Assembly: GCA_030151165.1 (NCBI GenBank)
Contig: JASLEM010000447.1
Location: forward strand, 1 to 30,125
Source: Burkholderiaceae bacterium
Lineage (GTDB): Bacteria > Pseudomonadota > Gammaproteobacteria > Burkholderiales > Burkholderiaceae
Length of the DNA stretch: 30,125 nucleotides
Reading direction: 5' to 3'
Positions within the stretch are counted from its first letter, which is position 1. Each line of letters begins with the position of its first letter. Positions 23,919 through 30,125 of the stretch are shown piece after piece. Under the pieces are notes generated by a model. It was not told the origin of the DNA, ran no database searches, and worked only from the letters and a program-made list of their open reading frames with translations. The position numbers and the translations under genes are program-made.

Positions 23919-24833
23919 ATGCACCACGCCGCCCATCGCCCCGCCCGCCCCACGCTCGTCGCCTTCGCCGCGGCGCTGGCGCTCGTCGCCGCGCCCGTCC
24001 ACGCCGACACCGACAAGCTGCTGCTGACCGGCGGCGTCACCTCGATCGACGGCGCGGCCGGCGGCGGGCTGACGCCGTGGGCGGTGATCGGCACCAACGC
24101 GACCGAAGGCCAGTGGGGCGCCACGGCCACCGCGACCGACGTGTCGACCAAGACGTACAACCTGAAGATCGCCGGCGCCGCGCTGGCGTTCGACGACCGC
24201 TACGAGGTCTCGGTCGCGCACCAGGACTTCGACACCGGCAGCACCGGCACCACGTTGGGCCTGCCGGGCCTGAAGCTGAAGATGGACGTCGTCGGCCTCA
24301 AGCTGAAGCTCGCCGGCGACGCGGTGCTCGACAGCGACACGCTGATGCCGCAGGTCGCCGCGGGCGTGGAATTCAAGTCGCTCGACGCGGGTGGCCTCGG
24401 CACGACGCTGGGCGCGCTCGGCGCGAGCAAGCGCGGCACCGATTTCTACGTGTCGGCCACCAAGCTGTTCCTGGCCGAGGGCATCCTCGTCAACGCCACG
24501 CTGCGCCTGACCAAGGCGAACCAGAACGGCCTGCTCGGCTTCGGCGGCACGGCGCACGAGGGCTACAGCGTGCAGCCGGAAGTGTCCGTCGCCTGGCTCG
24601 CCGATCGCACGCTCGCGTTCGGCGCCGAGTACCGCTTCAAGCCCGACAACCTGAACCCGTCCGCGCTCGCCGACGGCCTGAAGGAGGACGACTGGTTCGA
24701 CGCCTTCGTCGCCTGGGCGCCGACCAAGCACGTGTCCGTCACGGCCGCCGTCGTCGACCTGGGCCGCATCGTGCCGGCCGTCGCGACGAAGAAGCAGGTC
24801 GGCGGCTACCTGTCCGGCCAGCTCGCGTTCTGA
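23919..24833 (+). CDS. DUF3034 family outer-membrane protein
   Basis: A 304-residue exported protein with a signal peptide (residues 1-29, ending 'APVHAD'). The mature N-terminus 'KLLLTGGVTSIDGAAGGGL' is the hallmark of DUF3034. The rest alternates short amphipathic strands with turns and ends in Phe ('YLSGQLAF'), as expected for a beta-barrel inserted by the BAM complex. Role unknown. It lies 29 bp after the cupredoxin gene and 86 bp before the truncated haemoglobin gene on the same strand, so it is probably one transcript. From memory, this trio recurs in betaproteobacteria, suggesting a joint envelope function with copper and haem. Confidence 0.9.
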   Translation: MHHAAHRPARPTLVAFAAALALVAAPVHADTDKLLLTGGVTSIDGAAGGGLTPWAVIGTNATEGQWGATATATDVSTKTYNLKIAGAALAFDDRYEVSVAHQDFDTGSTGTTLGLPGLKLKMDVVGLKLKLAGDAVLDSDTLMPQVAAGVEFKSLDAGGLGTTLGALGASKRGTDFYVSATKLFLAEGILVNATLRLTKANQNGLLGFGGTAHEGYSVQPEVSVAWLADRTLAFGAEYRFKPDNLNPSALADGLKEDDWFDAFVAWAPTKHVSVTAAVVDLGRIVPAVATKKQVGGYLSGQLAF

Positions 24834-24919
24834 ACGTCCGGGCGCGCCTGATTCAAGCGCTTACCAACCTGACGCCCGCCGCCCTTCATCCTCGACCCCG
24901 TCCTGTCGAAAGCAACGCC

Positions 24920-25414
24920 ATGAAGCACATCTCCCGCTCGATCCCGCGCTCCCTGACGATCGCCGCCACCTGCGCACTGGCCGCGCTCGCCGCCCAGCCG
25001 GCGGCGGCGCAACTGGTCGCGACCAAGGTGGCGTACAAGGTGCCCGCGCATGCGGACGACAGCCTGTTCCGGGCGCTCGGCGGCCAGGCCGGGATCGCGC
25101 GCATCACCGACGACTTCGTGCCGCGGCTGGTGGCCGACCGCCGCATCGGCGAGTTCTTCAAGCACGCGAACCAGCAGCACCTGAAGGACATGCTGGCGCT
25201 GCAGTTCTGCGAGGTCTCGGGCGGCGGTTGCGTCTACACCGGCATCCCGATGAAGACCGCGCACCAGGACATGGACATCGCCAAGGGCGACTTCAACGCG
25301 CTGGTCGAGGTGCTGCAGTTCTCGATGGAGGCGCAGGGCATCCCGTTCACGACGCAGAACCGGCTGCTGGCGCGCCTCGCGCCGATGCATCGGGACATCG
25401 TCAACGTTCATTGA
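24920..25414 (+). CDS. Exported group 1 truncated haemoglobin
   Basis: A 164-residue protein. Residues 1-30 form a signal peptide ('LTIAATCALAALAAQPAAA'), so the globin is exported, unusual for this family. The globin core starts at 'SLFRALGGQAGIARITDDFV'. The proximal haem ligand is His115 in 'YTGIPMKTAHQDM', and 'HLKDMLALQFCEVSGGGC' precedes it. The two cysteines (Cys97, Cys104) lie in the loop before the proximal His and could form a disulfide in the periplasm. Group 1 members bind O2 or NO, and some detoxify NO or act in electron transfer. It follows the cupredoxin and DUF3034 genes, so a redox role in the envelope is likely. Start ATG 24920 agrees with the signal peptide. Confidence 0.88.
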   Translation: MKHISRSIPRSLTIAATCALAALAAQPAAAQLVATKVAYKVPAHADDSLFRALGGQAGIARITDDFVPRLVADRRIGEFFKHANQQHLKDMLALQFCEVSGGGCVYTGIPMKTAHQDMDIAKGDFNALVEVLQFSMEAQGIPFTTQNRLLARLAPMHRDIVNVH

Positions 25415-25420
25415 GCCGGA

Positions 25421-25449
25421 GCGGCGATACCCGGGAAGGGTACCGCCGC
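25421..25449. terminator. Strong hairpin between convergent globin and dehydrogenase genes
   Basis: GCGGCGATACCC (25421-25432) pairs with the 12 bases at 25438-25449 with a single mismatch, across a 5-nt loop. It lies 7 bp after the globin stop and 15 bp before the dehydrogenase stop on the other strand, the expected place for a bidirectional terminator. No T-run follows, so it may be Rho-assisted. Confidence 0.5.
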
Positions 25450-25463
25450 GATGACCCACGAGC

Positions 25464-26363
25464 TCAGCGCGCGATCGTCGCGGGCTTCAACAGGTCGTCG
25501 ATCCCGATGCGATGCGCGAAGGCTTCGCGAACGCGTTCGGCGACTTCGGTGACGGCCGTCGCGCCGTCGTCGATGAAGTCCACCATCGTGCGGAACGGGC
25601 GCTGGCCCGCGGGCGCCGCGACGATGCGCACGATGCCGTCGGCCACGGCCTGCGGGTCGGCCTCGGGCGGCATCAGCGCGGAGAGCTTCGCGCCGACCGC
25701 GTCCATCAACCCGTCGTAGCGTGCGTACGCCGCGACGGTCGCCGCGTCGGCCGGCCTGCCCGCGTTCGGGAAGTGCGCGGTGCCCGCCGTGAACGCGCCC
25801 GGCACCATGATCGCCGTCTCGATGCCGAAGCGCGCGAGCTCGTACGACATCGTCACCGCGATCGAGTCCATCGCCGCCTTCGCCGCGGCGTACGGCCCGA
25901 GGAAGGGCGGGAAGCCGCCGCGCTCCGTCGTGCTGCCGACCCACACCAGCAGGCCCTGCTGCTGCGCGCGCAGCACCGGCAGCGCGGCCTTGTTCACGCG
26001 CTGCGCGCCGAGCACGTTGGTGTCGTACGACGCGATCATCTCCTCCGGCGAGAAGGCTTCCGTCGGCCCGACGACCAGGTGGCCCGCGTTGTGCACGACG
26101 ACGTCGAGCCGCCCCTGCTCCGCGACGATCGTCGCGACCGCGGCGTCCGCGGAGGCCTGCGACAGCACGTCGAGCTCGATGGCGCGCAGGTCGTGCCCCT
26201 GCGCGAAGGCCCGGTCGCGCAACTCGCGCACGCGCGGCGCGTTGCGCCCGGCGATGTCGCGCATGCTCGCGTAGACGATGTGGCCCGCCGCCGCGAGCGA
26301 CCGCGCGGTGAGGTGGCCGATGCCGGTCGAGGCGCCGGTGACGAGGATGACGTTCTTGGTCAT
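25464..26363 (-). CDS. Short-chain dehydrogenase/reductase (SDR), second gene of a pair
   Basis: A 299-residue SDR from ATG 26363. The NAD(P)-binding motif is 'VTGASTGIG' (residues about 8-16), followed by 'HNAGHL' in place of the usual NNAG, a catalytic Ser in 'VGSTTERGG', and Tyr-x3-Lys as 'GPYAAAK'. The last 75 residues are longer than in minimal SDRs ('YARYDGLMDAVG' onward), a form seen in oxidoreductases of unknown substrate. An in-frame GTG at 26399 would overlap the upstream stop codon; ATG 26363 starts directly at the Rossmann strand and is preferred. It follows the other SDR gene by 32 bp, and both are divergent from a LysR-type gene. Confidence 0.9.
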   Translation of the reverse strand: MTKNVILVTGASTGIGHLTARSLAAAGHIVYASMRDIAGRNAPRVRELRDRAFAQGHDLRAIELDVLSQASADAAVATIVAEQGRLDVVVHNAGHLVVGPTEAFSPEEMIASYDTNVLGAQRVNKAALPVLRAQQQGLLVWVGSTTERGGFPPFLGPYAAAKAAMDSIAVTMSYELARFGIETAIMVPGAFTAGTAHFPNAGRPADAATVAAYARYDGLMDAVGAKLSALMPPEADPQAVADGIVRIVAAPAGQRPFRTMVDFIDDGATAVTEVAERVREAFAHRIGIDDLLKPATIAR

Positions 26364-26395
26364 GATGATCTCTTGGTTCGCATGCGTTCGCGTGG

Positions 26396-27166
26396 TCACA
26401 CCAGCCCGCCGTTGGCGCGAATCGTCTGGCCATTGACCCAGCCGCCGTCGCTGCTCACCAGCATCGCGACCGTGTTGGCGATGTCCTCCGGCTGCCCGAG
26501 GCGCTCGAGCGGCGCGGCCTTGGCGAGGCGGTCGACGACCTCCTGCGGCTTGCCGTTCAGGAACAGCGCGGTCGCGGTCGGGCCGGGCGCGACGGCGTTG
26601 ACGGTGATCCCGCGGCCGCGCAATTCCTTCGCGAGGATGTGGGTCATCGTCTCGATCGCGCTCTTGGTCGCGGCGTAGACGGCGTAGCCGGGCATCGCGA
26701 GGCCGATCACGCTGGTCGAGAAGTTGACGATGCGGCCGCCGCGCTGCAGCCGAGTCGCGGCCTCGCGCATCGTGTTGAAGCTGCCCTTGACGTTGACGGC
26801 GAACAGCGCCTCGAAGGTCTGGTCGTCGGTGTCGGCGAGCATCGGCAACTGCGGCGGCATGATGCCGGCGTTGTTGACGAGCACGTCGACGCGTCCGAAC
26901 TGCGCGACCGCCTCGTCGAACAGTCGGCGCACCGCGGCCGGGTCGGCGACGTCCGCCTGCACCGCGAGCGCCTGGCTGCCGGCCTCGTGGATCGCATTGA
27001 CGACGCCCGCGGCCTCGTCGGCGCTGCCGGCGTAGTTGACGATGACGGCGTAGCCCTCGCGGCCGAGCCGCGCGGCGATGGCCGCGCCGATGCCGCGCGC
27101 GGCGCCGGTGACGATGGCGACCTGGCGGGCGCCGATGGTGTTGACGTTGACGGTGCGGGTGTTCAT
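26396..27166 (-). CDS. Short-chain dehydrogenase/reductase (SDR), first gene of a pair
   Basis: A 256-residue classical SDR: 'VTGAARGIGAAIA' binds the cofactor, 'NNAGIM' is the structural motif, the active site has Ser in 'NFSTSVIG' and 'YAVYAATK' (Tyr-x3-Lys), and it ends 'GQTIRANGGLV' as in 3-oxoacyl-ACP reductase-like members. The Arg after TGAA suggests a preference for NADPH. The real substrate is unknown; it may reduce a small ketone or quinone-like compound. It is the first gene of a two-SDR operon divergent from a LysR regulator, a common arrangement in which the regulator activates the operon in response to the substrate. Confidence 0.92.
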   Translation of the reverse strand: MNTRTVNVNTIGARQVAIVTGAARGIGAAIAARLGREGYAVIVNYAGSADEAAGVVNAIHEAGSQALAVQADVADPAAVRRLFDEAVAQFGRVDVLVNNAGIMPPQLPMLADTDDQTFEALFAVNVKGSFNTMREAATRLQRGGRIVNFSTSVIGLAMPGYAVYAATKSAIETMTHILAKELRGRGITVNAVAPGPTATALFLNGKPQEVVDRLAKAAPLERLGQPEDIANTVAMLVSSDGGWVNGQTIRANGGLV

Positions 27167-27226
27167 GACGATCTCCGAGGTGGTTTGGAATCTGGCCGTT
27201 GAGGTGTTCAGCGAGTCAGTGAGCGA

Positions 27227-27255
27227 ATTATTCTGTTTCGATCGGTGCCGATAAA
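27227..27255 (-). promoter_or_regulatory. Promoter of the SDR pair with an overlapping palindromic operator
   Basis: On the minus strand, AATAAT (27232-27227) is a good -10 and TTTATC (27255-27250) a weak -35, 17 bp apart. The palindrome ATCGG-TG-CCGAT (27241-27252) lies in the spacer and overlaps the -35, a likely site for the divergent LysR protein, whose start codon is 48 bp away. On the plus strand TAGATT (27261-27266) may be the -10 of the LysR gene itself. Confidence 0.5.
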
Positions 27256-27299
27256 TGGTGTAGATTGGCCATCACTGTCCAACCAAAGCCAACAATCGG

Positions 27300-28193
27300 A
27301 TGGATCGCTTCGACGCCATGCAGGTCTTCGTGAAGGTGGCCGAGCTGAGCAGCTTCACGCAGGCCGCCGAGCAGCTGCAGCTGCCGCGCGCCACCGTCAC
27401 GCACACGATCCAGCAGCTCGAGAAGCGCCTGGGCGTGCGGCTGCTGCAGCGCACGACGCGCCACGTCAGCGTCACGCTCGACGGCGACGCCTACCTGCAC
27501 CGCTGCCAGCAGCTGCTCGCCGACCTGCAGGAGACGGAGGCCGCGTTCGCGCACGGCGCCGCTCGCACGGCCGGCAAGCTGCGCGTCGACCTGCAGGGCA
27601 CGCTCGCGATGCATTTCCTGCTGCCGCACCTCGGCGAGTTCTGCGCGAAGTACCCCGACATCGAGCTCGACATCGGCCTCGGCGACCGCCTCGTCGACCT
27701 CGTCCGCGAAAGCATCGACTGCGTGCTGCGCGCCGGCGAGCCGCGCGACTCGAGCATGGTCGGCCGGCGCGTCGCGCTGCTGGAGCAGGTCACCTGCGCG
27801 AGCGCGGCCTACCTCGACGCCCACGGCGAGCCCGCGACCCTGCCCGACCTGCGCGCGCACCGCGCCGTCAACTACGCGGGCGCGTCCGGCAAGCCGCTGC
27901 CGTTCGACTTCCTCGTCGACGGCGAACCCCGCAGCGTCACGCTGCGCGGCGCCGTCACCGTGCGCCACGCCGACGCCTACGTCACCTGCTGCGAGGCCGG
28001 GCTCGGGCTGATCCAGCTGCCCCGCTACCACGTCGAGGCGGCGCTCGCGGCCGGCCGGCTGCGCGAGGTGATGGCGCCGCTGCGCCCGGCGCCGATGGCG
28101 GTGTCGGTGCTCTATCCGCACTCGCGCCAGCTCTCGCCGCGCGTGCGCGTGTTCGTCGACTGGGTCAGCGAGCGGATGGCGCGCAGCCATTGA
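27300..28193 (+). CDS. LysR-family transcriptional regulator
   Basis: A 297-residue regulator with an N-terminal winged HTH (residues 1-60, 'MQVFVKVAELSSFTQAAEQL' region, then 'RATVTHTIQQLEKRLGVRL') and a C-terminal substrate-binding domain of two periplasmic-protein-like lobes (about 90-295). The 'MDRFDAMQVFVKV' start and 'QLPRATVTHTI' recognition helix are typical of the AaeR/DsdC-like subgroup that controls small oxidoreductase genes. It probably controls the divergent SDR pair through the palindrome at 27241-27252. The inducer is unknown. Confidence 0.93.
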   Translation: MDRFDAMQVFVKVAELSSFTQAAEQLQLPRATVTHTIQQLEKRLGVRLLQRTTRHVSVTLDGDAYLHRCQQLLADLQETEAAFAHGAARTAGKLRVDLQGTLAMHFLLPHLGEFCAKYPDIELDIGLGDRLVDLVRESIDCVLRAGEPRDSSMVGRRVALLEQVTCASAAYLDAHGEPATLPDLRAHRAVNYAGASGKPLPFDFLVDGEPRSVTLRGAVTVRHADAYVTCCEAGLGLIQLPRYHVEAALAAGRLREVMAPLRPAPMAVSVLYPHSRQLSPRVRVFVDWVSERMARSH

Positions 28194-28214
28194 ACGGCGT
28201 CGGGCGGCCCCGCT

Positions 28215-28229
28215 CGCGCGTGACGCGCG
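28215..28229. repeat. Palindrome upstream of the YdeI-family gene, first copy
   Basis: CGCGCGT-G-ACGCGCG is a perfect 7-1-7 palindrome, followed at 28233 by GGGGCAA. A longer relative of the same arrangement lies at 29691-29709, followed by GGGGCAA at 29714. This copy is in the 56-bp gap between the LysR gene and the YdeI-family gene. Confidence 0.6.
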
Positions 28230-28249
28230 CGTGGGGCAAACTCCTTCGC

Positions 28250-28939
28250 ATGCCGACCGCCGCCGACCGCAAACCCGCCGCCAAGACTACCGCCAGGCCC
28301 GCCACGAAAGCCGCGGCGAAGACGGCGCCCAAGCCGGCCTCGAAGCCGACGCCGGCGCCAGTCGCCGCGGCCGACCTCGCGCCCGTCCGCTTCGCCACGG
28401 CCAAGGCCTGGGACACGTGGCTGCGCAAGAACGCCACGTCGTCCGACGGCGTCTGGCTACTGTTCGCCAAGATCGGCGCCGACGCGCCGACCATCACCTA
28501 CCCGCAGGCGATCGAGGCCGCGCTGTGCCATGGCTGGATCGACGGGCAGAAGAAGTCCTTCGACGCGCAGCACTGGCTGCAGCGCTTCACGCCGCGGCGC
28601 GCGCGCAGCCTCTGGTCGAAGATCAACTGCGGCAAGGCGCTCGCGCTGATCGAGTCGGGGCGGATGCAGCCGTCAGGCCAGGCGCAGGTCGATGCCGCGA
28701 AGGCCGACGGCCGCTGGGACGCCGCCTACGAAGGCGCGCGCACGTCGACCGTGCCCGCCGACCTGCAGGCCGCGCTCGACGCCGCGCCGCAGGCCGCCGC
28801 GTTCTTCGCGACGCTCAACGCGACCAACCGCTACGCCGTGCTGTGGCGGGTGCAGACGGCCGTGAAGCCGGAGACGCGCGCGAAGCGGATCGGGGTGTTG
28901 GTGGCGATGCTGGGGAGAGGTGAGAAGATCCACGGCTGA
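28250..28939 (+). CDS. YdeI/OmpD-associated family protein with basic N-terminal tail
   Basis: A 229-residue protein. The first 40 residues are a Lys/Ala/Pro/Thr-rich low-complexity tail ('AAKTTARPATKAAAKTAPKP') like that of histone H1 or bacterial H1-like proteins. The rest is a standard YdeI/YjbR-like domain: 'FATAKAWDTWLRKNATSSDG', 'YPQAIEAALCHGWIDGQKK', 'WLQRFTPRRARSLWSKIN'. Family members are linked to bacteriocin or peptide tolerance in some reports, but the molecular function is unclear. The tail could bind nucleic acid; this is an inference from composition. It is convergent with the GST gene, leaving only 17 bp between stop codons. Confidence 0.88.
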   Translation: MPTAADRKPAAKTTARPATKAAAKTAPKPASKPTPAPVAAADLAPVRFATAKAWDTWLRKNATSSDGVWLLFAKIGADAPTITYPQAIEAALCHGWIDGQKKSFDAQHWLQRFTPRRARSLWSKINCGKALALIESGRMQPSGQAQVDAAKADGRWDAAYEGARTSTVPADLQAALDAAPQAAAFFATLNATNRYAVLWRVQTAVKPETRAKRIGVLVAMLGRGEKIHG

Positions 28940-28959
28940 GACCGCGGATCCGCATCTCA
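28937..28959. terminator. Palindrome spanning the stop codons of two convergent genes
   Basis: TGAGA (28937-28941) and TCTCA (28955-28959) flank the perfect palindrome GCGGATCCGC (28944-28953). The outer arms are the stop codons of the YdeI-family gene and the GST gene. It could act as a compact bidirectional terminator or be chance. Confidence 0.3.
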
Positions 28960-29631
28960 CGCGAAGTCGTACGGCCCGCCCTTTTCCAGCGCGCGCTGGT
29001 ACGCGGGACGCGCGTGCGCGCGCTTGAGCCAGTCGAGCAGGCGCGGCGTCTTCGCCTCGGTGAGGCCCGCGCGCTGGGCGGCGGCCTCGATGGGGAAGCT
29101 CATCTGGATGTCGGCCGCGCTGAACGCCTGGCCGAGGAACCACGGGCCCTTGCTGAGGTCGTCCTCCATGAACGCGATCTGGCGCTCGAGGTTCGGGTTG
29201 ACGAAGCCCTTGAGCACCTTGTCCGAGATCGCGTTGGCGATGGGCTTGGCGAAGAACGGCATCTTCGTCTTCTTGATCGTCGTGAAGATCAGCTTCATCA
29301 GCAGCGGCGGCATCGCGCTGCCTTCGGCGAAGTGCAGCCAGTATGTGAAGCGCAGGTACTCGGGCGTGCCGCGCGCGGGGCGCAGGTTCGAGCTGGCGCC
29401 GTAGGTGTCGAGCAGGTACTCGACGATCGCGCCCGACTCGGCGATCACGAGGTCGCCGTCGGTGATGACGGGCGACTTGCCGAGCGGATGCACCTTCAGC
29501 AGCTCCGGCGGCGCGAGCATCGTCTTCGGGTCGCGCTGGTAGCGCTTGATCTCGTACGGCAGGCCCAGGTCCTCGAGCAGCCACAGGATGCGCTGCGAGC
29601 GCGAGTTGTTCAGGTGATGGACGATGATCAT
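28957..29631 (-). CDS. Glutathione S-transferase family protein
   Basis: A 224-residue cytoplasmic enzyme. The N-terminal thioredoxin-like domain is residues 1-80 ('HHLNNSRSQRILWLLEDLGL', then 'HPLGKSPVITDGDLVIAES', where the cis-Pro before Val and Glu-Ser contact glutathione). The all-helical C-terminal domain follows (about 90-224), with the N-cap motif region 'LGQAFSAADIQMSFP'. The probable catalytic hydroxyl is one of Ser10 or Ser12. GSTs conjugate glutathione to electrophiles or act as peroxidases; the substrate is open. It is the gene after ornithine cyclodeaminase on the minus strand, but the 125-bp gap with a palindrome suggests its own promoter. Confidence 0.93.
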   Translation of the reverse strand: MIIVHHLNNSRSQRILWLLEDLGLPYEIKRYQRDPKTMLAPPELLKVHPLGKSPVITDGDLVIAESGAIVEYLLDTYGASSNLRPARGTPEYLRFTYWLHFAEGSAMPPLLMKLIFTTIKKTKMPFFAKPIANAISDKVLKGFVNPNLERQIAFMEDDLSKGPWFLGQAFSAADIQMSFPIEAAAQRAGLTEAKTPRLLDWLKRAHARPAYQRALEKGGPYDFA

Positions 29632-29690
29632 GGGAGCCGTCGGGTTGATGCACGGCCGGCGGCCCTGCGATGCCGCGCATTGTCACCGCC

Positions 29691-29709
29691 CGCGCGCGTG
29701 ACGCGCGCG
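29691..29709. repeat. Palindrome between ornithine cyclodeaminase and GST genes, second copy
   Basis: CGCGCGCGT-G-ACGCGCGCG is a perfect 9-1-9 palindrome, followed by GGGGCAA at 29714-29720. It matches the element at 28215-28229 in core, strand and downstream context. It lies in the 125-bp gap before the GST gene. Confidence 0.6.
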
Positions 29710-29756
29710 CTGCGGGGCAAGCGTCGCCGGCGGGACACCGGCGGCGCCGCGACGCG

Positions 29757-30125
29757 TCAGGCGGCCAGCGCGACGCGCAGCGCCTCGGGCAGGCCCGCCA
29801 CCGCCGGCGCCGTCTTCAGCGCGCCGAACAGGTTCTTCGGGTCGGCCATCTCGGGCACGAGGTCGACGCTGCGGCACAGGCCCAGCTCGAGGGCGAAGTA
29901 GCGCAGCAGGCGCAGCGCGGAGAAGTCCTCCAGCGCGAAGCCCACGGAGTCGAACACCTTGACCTGCACGGCCGAGGTGCGGCCCGCCACCTCGCCGGCC
30001 AGCACGCCCCACAACTCGGTGACCGCGAAGTCGGCCGGCATCTGCTGCAGGTCGCCCTCGATGCGGCTCTGCGGCTCGTATTCGACGAACACCGCGCCGG
30101 CGCGCAGCACGTCGGCGTGCAGCTC
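29757..30125 (-). CDS. Ornithine cyclodeaminase, C-terminal part (5' end outside window)
   Basis: The last 123 residues are present; the gene enters from beyond 30125 and stops at 29757. The segments 'FVEYEPQSRIEGDLQQMP', 'VTELWGVLAGEVAGR' and 'KVFDSVGFALEDFSALRLL' are those of bacterial ornithine cyclodeaminase (mu-crystallin family), which turns L-ornithine into L-proline and ammonia with bound NAD. The invariant Asp of 'VFDSVG' is the catalytic residue region in the family. Arginine/ornithine catabolism genes are usually upstream, outside this window. The tail is Ala-rich and a little shorter than I would expect, ending 'EALRVALAA'. Confidence 0.85.
   Translation of the reverse strand, partial: ELHADVLRAGAVFVEYEPQSRIEGDLQQMPADFAVTELWGVLAGEVAGRTSAVQVKVFDSVGFALEDFSALRLLRYFALELGLCRSVDLVPEMADPKNLFGALKTAPAVAGLPEALRVALAA

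Noticed and set aside
1..30125. tRNA, rRNA, insertion sequences, phage genes
   Set aside because: I saw no cloverleaf-like tRNA sequence with TTCRANYC arm, no ribosomal RNA stretch, no transposase and no integrase.

Overview
The window is about 70% G+C, densely packed, and shows strong G/C preference at third codon positions. Its gene families (DUF3034, a plastocyanin-like 'methylamine utilization' protein, an adenine deaminase of the pseudomonad/burkholderial type, ornithine cyclodeaminase, many small regulators) point to a free-living betaproteobacterium, probably of the order Burkholderiales (Mitsuaria/Roseateles/Rubrivivax-like). This placement is an inference from composition and family content. 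No rRNA, tRNA, insertion sequence, phage module or CRISPR array is visible.

Layout. 1-5816: the 3' end of a divergent MurA-like enolpyruvyl transferase meets a convergent LacI-type regulator. Divergent from that regulator is a run of a phytanoyl-CoA dioxygenase-like protein, a Gfo/Idh/MocA dehydrogenase and an OppA-like binding protein, which looks like a small LacI-controlled catabolic or uptake unit. 5817-6365: a gene-poor convergent gap filled by a degenerate 21-bp tandem repeat with nested inverted repeats. 6366-9915: a minus-strand run of an FtsX-type permease, a YfcE-like phosphodiesterase and a DUF488 protein. 10087-11739: a YgiD-type extradiol dioxygenase and a GNAT acetyltransferase. 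11740-13272: a chemoreceptor with a sigma-28-like promoter.

13445-15443 holds the most unusual locus: a gene encoding a TIR domain fused to a complete pterin-4a-carbinolamine dehydratase (PCD/DCoH) domain, lying just upstream of an adenine deaminase on the same strand. 15751-18413: a TauE/SafE exporter, an uncharacterised zincin-like protein and a glutaminase. 18428-21740: two tandem paralogous small single-span membrane proteins (one only 48 aa) divergent from a winged-helix/STAND-ATPase regulator, with direct repeats between them.

21806-30125: a D-serine-deaminase-like (DSD1) PLP enzyme; a plus-strand trio of exported cupredoxin, DUF3034 outer-membrane protein and exported truncated haemoglobin; two short-chain dehydrogenases divergent from a LysR regulator; a YdeI-family protein with a histone-H1-like tail; a glutathione S-transferase; and the 3' part of an ornithine cyclodeaminase.

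The best candidate for an undescribed system is the TIR-PCD fusion, which joins a probable NAD-cleaving immune-type domain to a pterin-recycling/dimerisation domain with its active-site pattern intact. The 21-bp array and the paired small membrane proteins are next. All functional statements are from reading the sequence; no database search was run.
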